Of a stretch of 64,000 bases of DNA, positions 9,375 through 17,350 are shown piece after piece (position 1 is the stretch's first letter; every line of letters begins with the position of its first letter). Source of the DNA: an uncultured Saprospiraceae bacterium (GTDB lineage Bacteria; Bacteroidota; Bacteroidia; Chitinophagales; Saprospiraceae); assembly GCA_937959275.1 (NCBI GenBank), contig CALGLU010000021.1, positions 62,001-126,000 on the forward strand. The letters are read 5' to 3'. The position numbers were made by a program, and so were the translations under genes. The notes below the pieces were generated by a model. That model was not told the DNA's origin. It did not search any database and saw nothing but the letters and a program-made list of their open reading frames with translations.

Positions 9375-9851
9375 TTGCTGTAGATAATCGGGAGATAGTA
9401 AGTGATGATGTCAGATGGGCTAAATCATGTAATTCAATCTGTTGAAAGAATATCCAAAATTAAAAGACCGAAGCATTCACTCCGGTCTTTTATCTTAATT
9501 CTTTTAAAGGAGAGATATTCAATCTAATGTGTGCATGAAATAAATCTGCACCTAGTGTGCTTTAAAAGAATCAATCGTTTTAGAAGGGCAAAGATTTTGA
9601 AACCTTTGCCTCTGACAGTATGGCGGTTCCATAAAATGTTTTAGGGTTAAGGACAAATTATTAGACATTTCAGAAGTCATTCGGAGAGAAACATCTTTAG
9701 TTTGAACTCAACCGATTAACAATACTTTAAGTTATGTTATATTTTGATTAATAGCAAGTAATAAGTATAAAATATTAATCTGCATACTAAATTGTAAATA
9801 TTAGATGGCTCTTTGCAATATATTTAAAATAAAAGAAGGCAGAAGATGGGC
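9375..9851. other. Convergent intergenic region
   Basis: It separates the plus-strand M20 gene from a minus-strand small secreted protein. Apart from the hairpin at 9462-9491 I see no gene, RNA or repeat; the sequence from 9660 to 9850 is simply AT-rich. Confidence 0.5.
9462..9491. terminator. Rho-independent terminator-like hairpin
   Basis: AAAAGACCG at 9462-9470 pairs perfectly with CGGTCTTTT at 9483-9491 around a 12-base loop. The A and T tracts on the two sides make it able to work in both directions, fitting its place between convergent genes. Confidence 0.8.
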
Positions 9852-10334
9852 TTAGTTTGTAAGGTTAAATTGAATCGTTAGGTACTCGAAATGTGTATTT
9901 GGACTGGCTCCGTCTGAGCCAGTAGAAAGCAATAGTGTTACTTTATCTTGACCAGAATAATTGCTAAAAGGGGTGTATCGATATTGATGAGCCCAATTGG
10001 TACTGGCATCCATGACAATGATACTCTGACTGAAATGATTTGCTTGTTGAAAAATACCGACCCCTTCTTCATCGCCAACAGAAACATCCAAGGTATATGT
10101 CTGATTATTCGGAAGTGTTACATCAATATTCGTAAATGTAGCCGCAGTGGTTCTAAGCTGTCCAGATCCGTCAACAGTAATTGTCCAATAAGATCCATCT
10201 CCAGATTTCATAATAATATGACCGGGGGTATCTTCAATTAAGATGGGCCCTTCGATAACCGCTCCAAAATTTGGTTGAGCATATGCAGATGCAAGAATTA
10301 CTATGCTAAGAATTGTACTTAAAAGTGATTTCAT
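9852..10334 (-). CDS. Small secreted protein of unknown function
   Basis: 160 residues with a clear signal peptide ending at AYAQ (about residue 19). The mature part is a beta-rich, Thr/Ser/Asn-rich domain (FTNIDVTLPNNQTYTLDVSV) with no cysteines and no recognisable motif. It resembles stand-alone cell-surface or adhesion-type beta sandwiches, but I assign no family. The gene is followed by the convergent region with a bidirectional hairpin. Confidence 0.65.
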   Translation of the reverse strand: MKSLLSTILSIVILASAYAQPNFGAVIEGPILIEDTPGHIIMKSGDGSYWTITVDGSGQLRTTAATFTNIDVTLPNNQTYTLDVSVGDEEGVGIFQQANHFSQSIIVMDASTNWAHQYRYTPFSNYSGQDKVTLLLSTGSDGASPNTHFEYLTIQFNLTN

Positions 10335-10404
10335 AATTGATCAATTTACTATAAGACGCCAGCATAGCATGGAATAAGCAGATTTCCACAAAAAAAACCT
10401 TGAA

Positions 10405-11151
10405 CTACCGATATTCTACAATTCGTTTTAAGCGTAAGACAGCGCTCACCTCAAATGACAAGTTTCGAATTTGTTGTTCAGGCAGACTTCGTCGATTCCC
10501 AAAATCCCATGGATTGATCACATTCGACAAAGGCGGTTGGAAATATTGTTTTGAGATATCTGGGCTGATTGTGATTTCTATAGCTGCTCCGATTAACTCT
10601 CCAAAATCATATTGGTAACCACCTCCTACAGTGACCCCATAATTAAAACTGTTCACTAGTTCTTCAGCAGGAAACCAAGGGACAAACTGTTCGTACTGTT
10701 CCAGATTTGTTGAAATCGTATATTCTGCCCTCAATGCCAAAATATAATATGGCTTCGCTTTCGCTTCCATATTCAAGATACGCTTGGCACCAGCTAAGAG
10801 ATTAACATTGTTAAATTGAAAATTCTGTCTACCATTAAAAGCGGCTAATCCGCTAGCATCAACAAAACGCGTAAACTCAGAACTACCTCTTTTGTGAAAT
10901 CCAACTTCAGCATACAATGAGGAGGGTTGATCTTCTTCATAACTTTCTATAAAAAATGCACCATGGTAAGCCAATAATGCGCCTCGATCGCTAAAGCCAC
11001 TCCATCGCTGAAAGGCTATACTTGGTCCTAGCTTTGGTCCAAAAACAAAACTTTGCGCGTTTATATCTTGTGCACCTATTAAAAGAATCAATACTGCGCC
11101 AAGGGCATATTTAATAGGTCTTGTCATCCAAATAGATTTAAGGATCATCAT
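10405..11151 (-). CDS. Outer membrane beta-barrel protein (PorT/OmpW-like size class)
   Basis: 248 residues. A signal peptide (cleavage near INAQS, residue 33) is followed by alternating amphipathic strands such as FVFGPKLGPSIAFQ and SFEVSAVLRLKRIVEYR, the pattern of an eight-stranded outer-membrane barrel. Two start codons are close together; MTRPIKYAL at residue 9 would give a more typical signal peptide. The upstream glucosaminidase gene ends 20 bases away on the same strand, so the two may be co-transcribed. Specific function unknown. Confidence 0.7.
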   Translation of the reverse strand: MMILKSIWMTRPIKYALGAVLILLIGAQDINAQSFVFGPKLGPSIAFQRWSGFSDRGALLAYHGAFFIESYEEDQPSSLYAEVGFHKRGSSEFTRFVDASGLAAFNGRQNFQFNNVNLLAGAKRILNMEAKAKPYYILALRAEYTISTNLEQYEQFVPWFPAEELVNSFNYGVTVGGGYQYDFGELIGAAIEITISPDISKQYFQPPLSNVINPWDFGNRRSLPEQQIRNLSFEVSAVLRLKRIVEYR

Positions 11152-11171
11152 AGTTTAATTTAGTTATCTAC

Positions 11172-11942
11172 TTAAGGAAGATACGTATTCCAAGTTAATT
11201 CTGTACCAATCGGTAGCGGATTTGAAAGAGCCCATTGGTTTAATTTATCTAATTGCTGCGGTTCAATATTATATTGTTGAGCAATCGACTGTATCGTTTC
11301 GCCTTGCTGTGTCTGGTGTGAATATTGAACTAACTTTCCTGCTTCGAACGACGGACTAGGCGATGGTGTTATTTGTGGAACCTCAGAGCTAGTCACCAAT
11401 TCATTAAACAAATGAGCATAGTCGTATTGATACAGCTGATATCGATTAATTAAATTTATCAACTTATTCGCGTACTCAGGATCAGTGGCATAACCAGCAG
11501 ACTGCAAGCCTCTGGCCCAGCTCTCATAATCATCCGTAGGAATCGAAAACAAAAAACCATATCGGAAGTCCTTTACAGGATTCATAATAAATTCAGAATG
11601 TGCTCTATAAGAATCATATCCAGAATCAAACACACGAAAACAACTTTTGGTCAATACCTTATTTAGCCCATAATCGTCATCCTCTCGGTACATCTCCCTG
11701 CCGACCCATTCATTCCCACATTTAATCCCAAAATGATTATTTGCCTCTGTACAGAGAGGACTCTTCCCAATGCTCGACTCCAATAGACCTTGGGCAAGTT
11801 TGATGCTGGCTGGGATGCCTGTTCGCTCCATTTCTTCAACAGCAATGTCCGCATAGGTTTGGATATAGACGTCTGCTGGCGCTTGAGCGAAGATTGACCA
11901 GCTGATTAAACTAAAGATGATGAGGTGTATGTTAGCTATCAT
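11172..11942 (-). CDS. Peptidoglycan glucosaminidase (GH73-type) with C-terminal LysM
   Basis: 256 residues. Signal peptide (about 1-19), then a GH73-type mannosyl-glycoprotein endo-beta-N-acetylglucosaminidase domain (about 25-175): SIKLAQGLLESSIGKSPL carries the catalytic Glu, and NNHFGIKC, YDSYRAHSEFI and WARGLQSAGYATDPEYA are classical family signatures. A single LysM (about 205-252, GETIQSIAQQYNIEPQQL) binds glycan. It would cleave peptidoglycan in the periplasm during growth or division. Length and order are usual for Bacteroidota members. Confidence 0.92.
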   Translation of the reverse strand: MIANIHLIIFSLISWSIFAQAPADVYIQTYADIAVEEMERTGIPASIKLAQGLLESSIGKSPLCTEANNHFGIKCGNEWVGREMYREDDDYGLNKVLTKSCFRVFDSGYDSYRAHSEFIMNPVKDFRYGFLFSIPTDDYESWARGLQSAGYATDPEYANKLINLINRYQLYQYDYAHLFNELVTSSEVPQITPSPSPSFEAGKLVQYSHQTQQGETIQSIAQQYNIEPQQLDKLNQWALSNPLPIGTELTWNTYLP

Positions 11943-12033
11943 ATATGTACAAATTGTAATACATTTATCTTATCTAAATCAAACTTTATTCCAAAGAATA
12001 GTATTACACTTGTATTTAAGATTTTTAACCCGT

Positions 12034-12049
12034 GACAGGACATCCTGTC
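12034..12049. repeat. Perfect short palindrome
   Basis: GACAGGA and TCCTGTC are separated by two bases just upstream of the DUF937 gene (ATG 12068). A looser relative, AGGACACCATCCTGTC, occurs near 860, so this may be a dispersed intergenic palindrome rather than an operator. Confidence 0.5.
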
Positions 12050-12067
12050 TCTACACAAAATACACAC

Positions 12068-12685
12068 ATGGCAGATTTATTAGACCTTTTAAAAGACCAG
12101 CTTTCACCTGAAGCAATAGATAATTTAAGCAGACATACGGGCATCAATGATGTCGAAAAAACAGCAAATGCCTCCAATGCAATTATAGCATTCCTCACTA
12201 AAGCCTTAGCTAATAACTCATCTACAGCTCAAGGGGCCTCTTCATTATTAAGCGCACTTGATCGTGATCATGATGGGAGTGTCCTCGATGACGTGGTTGG
12301 CTTATTGACTGGAAATATGTCAGGTGGATACAGTAATAAGACAATGAATGGAATCGGTATTTTAGGTCATCTTCTCGGTGCGCGGCAAAACTTTGTTGTT
12401 GAGGCGATTGCTAAAATGACAGGCCTTCACCAAAACCAGACGGCAATGCTGATGATCCGGTTAGCCCCTATGGTACTCGGTATGTTAGGTAAAAAGAAAA
12501 AAGAAGAAAACTTAAATGAGCGTGGCTTATCGGATTTACTTTCAAATAGTATCCAAAATCGAGAAAAGCAAGATTCGAATCAGAGTCTGTTGAGTCGGAT
12601 TCTAGACAGAGATAATGATGGTAGTGCTATGGATGAGATTGCTGGGATGGGGATGAAAGCACTGGGTAGCTTTTTATTTAGATAA
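12068..12685 (+). CDS. DUF937 family protein with two DxDxDG loops
   Basis: 205 residues starting MADLLDLLKDQLSPEAI. The first ~130 residues match the DUF937 helical pattern (repeated Ala/Leu/Gly-rich helices, LLTGNMSGG). Two acidic loops, DRDHDGSVLDDV at about 65-76 and DRDNDGSAMDEI at about 180-191, look like EF-hand/dockerin-type calcium sites. No signal peptide. I chose ATG 12068 because the region upstream contains the palindrome at 12034 and does not look coding. Role unknown; related E. coli YidB is also uncharacterised. Confidence 0.8.
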   Translation: MADLLDLLKDQLSPEAIDNLSRHTGINDVEKTANASNAIIAFLTKALANNSSTAQGASSLLSALDRDHDGSVLDDVVGLLTGNMSGGYSNKTMNGIGILGHLLGARQNFVVEAIAKMTGLHQNQTAMLMIRLAPMVLGMLGKKKKEENLNERGLSDLLSNSIQNREKQDSNQSLLSRILDRDNDGSAMDEIAGMGMKALGSFLFR

Positions 12686-12923
12686 TGACTGAACGGTCCC
12701 GCTGGTCCCAGCGGGCTTAGATTGACTAAACGTCAATCTAAAGAGAAGGAACCGATTCATCAGAATCGGGTGGATGGTTTTTCACTTACGCTTTTGTCAT
12801 CAAATGATTGAACGTTCTCCTTTTTTTACCGGGATTAGATTGACTAAAGGCCAATCTAAAGAGAAGAAACCAATTCATCAGAATCTGTTGCTTTGACCTA
12901 CAGAAGAAGATTTGAAGACGCTT
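12686..12923. repeat. Tandem hairpin units between convergent genes
   Basis: Two imperfect units of about 118 bases. Unit 1 holds three hairpins: CCCGCTGG/CCAGCGGG (12699-12716), TTAGATTGAC/GTCAATCTAA (12717-12741) and CCGATTC/GAATCGG. Unit 2, from about 12804, repeats the AAC(G)TTC start, then TTAGATTG/CAATCTAA at 12835 and a degenerate third stem. It lies between the stops of the DUF937 gene and rlmN and probably terminates both. Confidence 0.75.
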
Positions 12924-13982
12924 TTACTTATTCGCCAACTGCCCACAAGCCGCATCAATATCCTTACCCCTGCTCCGCCGCACAGTCACCATAACACCAT
13001 GCCGCTTCAGCACACCAGCGAACTCATCAATCGTAATCGGATTTGATTTTTCAAAATCGACTCCACCGATAGGATTGTATTCTATGATATTGACTTTGAC
13101 TGGAAAGTAGGAACACAATTTGATCAATTTAAGCGCATCTTCTCGTTGGTCATTGTAACCTTTGAAGGCAATATATTCATAGCTGATTTTACCTTTTGTG
13201 CCTTGGTCAAAATAACGCAATGCCTCCATCAAGATATCTAGTGTATTTGTCTCATTGATGGGCATGATCTTGTTGCGCTTGTCATCATCAGCCGCGTGTA
13301 AAGACAAGGCTAAATTGAACTTCACCTCATCATCAGCTAACTTTTTTATCATTTTAGCAATCCCAGCTGTGCTCACGGTGATGCGGCTAGAAGACCAACC
13401 AAGACCTTGTGAAGAGGTAATCAAATCAACACTGCGTAAGGTCTGCTGATAATTCAATAAAGGCTCACCCATGCCCATATAGACAATATTAGTCAATGGA
13501 TGATTATAGGCCTTGAGACATTGACGATTTACCTGTACGACTTGATCATATATTTCTGCGGCATCTAAATTCCGCAAGCGCTTCATTCGGCCAGTCGCAC
13601 AAAACGAACAGCTGAGGCTGCAGCCAACCTGCGTTGACACACAGACAGTAAATCTATTTTTATTTGTGACAGGAATTAATACTGACTCTATAGCATGACC
13701 ATCAAACAAAGTGAATCTGGATTTAATCGTACCGTCGTCACTGTGCTGGACCTTGTCTTCTGTCAACGGAGAAAAATGAAATGAATGCATTAATTTTTCA
13801 CGCAGCGGTTTTGACAAATTAGTCATGCTTTCAAAATCAGTAACAGATTTTACCCATAGCCATTCATAGACCTGTTTTGCGCGAAATGCTTTTTCACCCT
13901 GAGCTTCAAACCATTCTTGAAGCGCAGCCAAGTCGAACTTACGAATGTCGATCGTCTGTAATGTCGGTGGGGCCTTAATCAC
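12924..13982 (-). CDS. rlmN: Dual-specificity RNA methyltransferase RlmN
   Basis: 352 residues. A radical SAM enzyme that methylates C2 of adenine 2503 in 23S rRNA and adenine 37 in some tRNAs. The CxxxCxxC cluster motif is CSLSCSFC (about 119-126), preceded by the N-terminal accessory domain with the RlmN-like YEWLWVKSVTDFESMTNLSK. Family signatures YMGMGEPLLN, SLHAADDDKRNKIMPIN and the C-terminal catalytic Cys in DIDAACGQL are present. Length is normal. ATG 13982 overlaps the upstream gene's stop by 8 bases, placing it in an operon with the SRPBCC and HemJ genes. The 3' end is markedly G-rich on the coding strand. Confidence 0.95.
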   Translation of the reverse strand: MIKAPPTLQTIDIRKFDLAALQEWFEAQGEKAFRAKQVYEWLWVKSVTDFESMTNLSKPLREKLMHSFHFSPLTEDKVQHSDDGTIKSRFTLFDGHAIESVLIPVTNKNRFTVCVSTQVGCSLSCSFCATGRMKRLRNLDAAEIYDQVVQVNRQCLKAYNHPLTNIVYMGMGEPLLNYQQTLRSVDLITSSQGLGWSSSRITVSTAGIAKMIKKLADDEVKFNLALSLHAADDDKRNKIMPINETNTLDILMEALRYFDQGTKGKISYEYIAFKGYNDQREDALKLIKLCSYFPVKVNIIEYNPIGGVDFEKSNPITIDEFAGVLKRHGVMVTVRRSRGKDIDAACGQLANK

Positions 13983-14994
13983 TGACGTAGTAGGTGACTT
14001 TTGTTAACCATTTATCTGAGTCTTTAATGACTGTCGGATCAGTTATATATTCTTCGATTATCGGCGTATCATTAAATAAACCATTGTCTTTCAAGTACGC
14101 TTCGATCGCGTCATGAGCCAGACTCGTATTCATATAGTCACCATAATAATCAACCTGAATAGCTCGCTTAGCAGGCAAGCTTACAGATGATGCATCTGGT
14201 ATTATTAATGATTCCTTCGTCGGGATAGCCGCCGCCATATCCGCTGTCTGGTTTTTTTCATTAAAACTGTAAAATAAACCACTTGGCATACCGCCATCCA
14301 TGTCCACTCCTGCAGCTTGTACTTTACTAAAAAGTGCACCAAGATTCCTAGCATAAAACTGTTGGATGTTGGCCATCTCTACGACCTGTCGACTAAAAAT
14401 ATAATGCTTTTCAGGAAGTCGAATATCTTTGATTTTATAACCATCATAAACCTTATCTCTGATTCTGGTTTCTACCAGTGTTTTCAAATTGCTAAGACTT
14501 TCATCATAGTTGCTTTTGATGGAGCCCTTCATACCCATGATGAGCATCGCACCCCTCATTAGAAAACTAAAATCAGACGTTTCCATAGCCCAACTCACTT
14601 TTGTCTTGTTTCCCTCTTCTTTAAAATTAAAGACGCCGTAGGATGGATCTCCAAATCCTTCAAAAATCAATTTTGTCTTTAGCCGTTCACCCGGAATGGA
14701 TTCTACGATCTCCTGCGTGCCATTTCCTTCTGTCGCACTCACCCATTCGCTTTTACCTCCAACGCCAACGGTCTTGCCTGGGTAAGTAATAATCATGGCT
14801 GAGTCTCTAAGATTCCAGCTACTCCATTTCTCCCATTTCTCGATATTATTAACCAAGTTAAATATGGCAGTTTTAGGCGCATCAATCACCGTTGACCGTT
14901 CTACATTTAAATTCTTAGGTCCTAAGACGCACAGCAAACAATAAATGCCAATCAAGAGGATCAAAGGAATGCCGACGTATTTTAAAATTTTCAT
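13975..14994 (-). CDS. SRPBCC domain plus GyrI-like effector-binding protein
   Basis: 339 residues. One N-terminal membrane segment (about 5-25), then a START/SRPBCC lipid-binding-like domain (about 30-175: STVIDAPKTAIFNLVNNIEKW, WEKWSSWN) and a C-terminal GyrI-like/AraC effector-binding domain (about 185-338). This combination is common in Bacteroidota; ligands are unknown. The start codon overlaps the hemJ stop in ATGA and its own stop overlaps rlmN by 8 bases, so the three genes form one transcription unit. Confidence 0.8.
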   Translation of the reverse strand: MKILKYVGIPLILLIGIYCLLCVLGPKNLNVERSTVIDAPKTAIFNLVNNIEKWEKWSSWNLRDSAMIITYPGKTVGVGGKSEWVSATEGNGTQEIVESIPGERLKTKLIFEGFGDPSYGVFNFKEEGNKTKVSWAMETSDFSFLMRGAMLIMGMKGSIKSNYDESLSNLKTLVETRIRDKVYDGYKIKDIRLPEKHYIFSRQVVEMANIQQFYARNLGALFSKVQAAGVDMDGGMPSGLFYSFNEKNQTADMAAAIPTKESLIIPDASSVSLPAKRAIQVDYYGDYMNTSLAHDAIEAYLKDNGLFNDTPIIEEYITDPTVIKDSDKWLTKVTYYVSD

Positions 14995-15578
14995 GAGGCT
15001 GAATTTTCAGTTTTCAATCTTCGATTTTTATAAGCTTTTGCTAATGCAAAGATAACAACAGCAAACAATATCACACCACCACCAGCTTTTAAGAAGTCAA
15101 GACTGTTTTTATACACTGCTAGGAGTACTATGCACAATAACAGTATTGACGGGAGTTCGTTCCACAAACGAAACTGAAATGAACTAAAAATGGTAGGTGC
15201 AGATTGTAATTGTCTGATGAGCTTCTTACAATAAAGGTGATACACTGTTAATCCTATGACCAGGACAAGCTTGAAGTGAAGCCAATAGGAGAGTTTAAAC
15301 CATTCAAGACCATTATAGGCGATCATCCCAAGACCACAAAGCCAAGTGAGCATCATGGCTGGATTGCAGATGATTTTATAGACACGTTGTTCTATCTGTT
15401 CATATTCCTTTCGGAGAATGGATCGTTTGGGGTCATCAAAAGCGAATGCTTCTGTGTGGTAAACAAATAGGCGGACTAAAAAGAACAATCCAGCAAACCA
15501 GGCGACGAACCCAAAAATGTGCAACGCTTTTAATAACAAATACATATAGTCTTGTTTTACAGTTGAGTGAATTATCAT
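14991..15578 (-). CDS. hemJ: HemJ-type protoporphyrinogen oxidase (CopD-like membrane protein)
   Basis: About 195 residues with four hydrophobic segments. The N-terminal signature LLLKALHIFGFVAWFAGLFF followed by RLFVYH is that of the HemJ family, which oxidises protoporphyrinogen IX in heme synthesis using a bound heme. The His in KALHIF and the conserved Lys/His in LHFKLVL match. The frame extends to a TTG at 15593; I prefer ATG 15578, and ATG 15545 (MYLLLKALH) is also possible. ATGA overlap couples it to the next gene. Confidence 0.85.
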   Translation of the reverse strand: MIIHSTVKQDYMYLLLKALHIFGFVAWFAGLFFLVRLFVYHTEAFAFDDPKRSILRKEYEQIEQRVYKIICNPAMMLTWLCGLGMIAYNGLEWFKLSYWLHFKLVLVIGLTVYHLYCKKLIRQLQSAPTIFSSFQFRLWNELPSILLLCIVLLAVYKNSLDFLKAGGGVILFAVVIFALAKAYKNRRLKTENSAS

Positions 15579-15785
15579 CAGTTCGCCTAGCAAATTGCAT
15601 AGTTCGTACAGCCAAATCTTCTTCCAGGTGCCTTAAATTCCTAAAGGATGCCTGCGCAATTGTCCACTTTTGGGAATAGAAGGCGAGCATAGCCTATTTG
15701 AGAATTAGTGCTTTTTTTCAATTTGTTATGCATACTTATCAATATGATAGTTTTCACTTCTCACACAAAAGTATATCTTTCAAAG

Positions 15786-16991
15786 ATGAAGACAATCACC
15801 GTTTTGTCAATTCTTATTTTTCTATCCTGTCAGGTGGAGCCAACATTTGTGGTGACAGAGCTAGCAAATCCTTCTAAAACAGGCAGTGGCGAGCCGTTTA
15901 TTGTAAGAGATCAAGACAATTTGATACTGAGCTGGATTGAAGAACAGGACAGCGTTGATATTCTCTATGCAAGCCGATATCAGGATAATGCATTTGAATC
16001 GGAGACAGAAATTGCAAGAAGTCCTGATTGGTTCGTTAATTGGGCTGATTTTCCTGGTATAGCATCCTATCAGGATGGTCAGCACGTCTTGAGTTATTGG
16101 TTAGAGAAAAGTAGTGAAGGCACCTATGATTATGACGTCCACATCTCTTTGTCTGAGGATAAAGGCGAATCATGGGGTCTTTCAAAAATAATACATAATG
16201 ATGGTGTCTCAGCGGAGCATGGCTTCGTGTCTACCGCCTTGACTGATGACGGTATGCTAGTCGTGTGGTTAGATGGCAGAGAGATGACAGCTTCTCATGA
16301 CCATGGCAGTGATCATGACCATGGTGGACACGGCGGTGGGTCGATGACTCTCCGTTCGGCAATAGTGAGTACATCTGGTATTATCTCTAATCGATTACAA
16401 ATAGATAATAGGGTTTGTGAATGCTGCCAAACCGATGTTGTGAATGCTAGCTGTGGGCCTATCGCAGTATACCGCAATCGATCAGAAGACGAAGTACGTG
16501 ATGTCTATTATTCTAGATTGATTAATAGCATATGGACAGACCCGAAACCATTATATGTTGATAACTGGAAAATCAATGGCTGTCCTGTGAATGGTCCTCG
16601 TATTGCTGCATATGATCAAGCGGTATCCGCCGTCTGGTATAGTCAATCAGATGACACACCTAAAGTACAACTTGTCATTTCTGATGATTGTGCAGCGACA
16701 TTTTCTGAACCAATCCTCATAGCCACGGGTGACAAGGTAATGGGCCGCTTAGATATTCAAATGAATCAGCAATCGATTTATGTGACTTATATGGAGCAAG
16801 ACACGAGTTGGGCGAATATTATGTTAAGTGAATACTCGCATACTGGGCAACTCATACGTCAAAGTCAAATCGCTCAAAATGAACTCTCTCGAAAAAGCGG
16901 ATTCCCTCGAATGGTCGCTCAGGAGAATCAAATTTTTGTTGTATTTAGAGATGTCAAATTAGATAAGATTCAAACGGTAAAGGTTTTATGA
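15786..16991 (+). CDS. BNR/sialidase-like lipoprotein with His-rich and CECC motifs
   Basis: 401 residues from ATG 15786, which directly gives a lipoprotein signal (MKTITVLSILIFLSCQ, Cys at 15). The body is a beta-propeller-like fold with bacterial neuraminidase-type repeats (SEDKGESWG, SDDCAATFSEP). An insertion near 165-180 is His/Gly-rich (HDHGSDHDHGGHGGG) and is followed by VCECCQTD and NGCPVNGP, which suggest metal binding. Such proteins are often labelled exo-alpha-sialidase, but no catalytic sialidase triad is evident to me. The stop overlaps the TMEM220 gene by 4 bases. Confidence 0.75.
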   Translation: MKTITVLSILIFLSCQVEPTFVVTELANPSKTGSGEPFIVRDQDNLILSWIEEQDSVDILYASRYQDNAFESETEIARSPDWFVNWADFPGIASYQDGQHVLSYWLEKSSEGTYDYDVHISLSEDKGESWGLSKIIHNDGVSAEHGFVSTALTDDGMLVVWLDGREMTASHDHGSDHDHGGHGGGSMTLRSAIVSTSGIISNRLQIDNRVCECCQTDVVNASCGPIAVYRNRSEDEVRDVYYSRLINSIWTDPKPLYVDNWKINGCPVNGPRIAAYDQAVSAVWYSQSDDTPKVQLVISDDCAATFSEPILIATGDKVMGRLDIQMNQQSIYVTYMEQDTSWANIMLSEYSHTGQLIRQSQIAQNELSRKSGFPRMVAQENQIFVVFRDVKLDKIQTVKVL

Positions 16992-17350
16992 AGAATTTGG
17001 GGCATATAACAGCAAGCGTCCTCTTTTTTACTTTTGGCATAGTCCAATGGAATGATCCTGACCCACAATTATGGATAAGTTTATATTTTTACGTAGCGGT
17101 TTGTATCTTACTAAATATCTACACAAAAGTCTCTAAATATCCAATTGCTATTGGGATGTTGTTTACGGCATTTATGCTTTATAACTCTATTCCTGATGTG
17201 ATGCAATGGTATGCTGATGGTATGCCCTCGATCGTAGGATCAATGAAAGCAGAATCGAAGTACATTGAATTAGTTAGAGAATTTTTTGGATTATTTATTT
17301 CAGTAGCAACACTTATCTTTTATTTTATTCGTGCAAAAAAACAGTCATGA
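16988..17350 (+). CDS. Transmembrane 220 (TMEM220) family protein
   Basis: 120 residues with four hydrophobic helices. The N-terminal FGIVQWNDPDPQLWI and YNSIPDVMQWY motifs are typical of the TMEM220 family, present in animals and many Bacteroidota. Biochemical role is unknown. It overlaps both its neighbours by 4 bases (ATGA), so it is translationally coupled between the BNR lipoprotein and the metalloprotease. Confidence 0.85.
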   Translation: MKNLGHITASVLFFTFGIVQWNDPDPQLWISLYFYVAVCILLNIYTKVSKYPIAIGMLFTAFMLYNSIPDVMQWYADGMPSIVGSMKAESKYIELVREFFGLFISVATLIFYFIRAKKQS

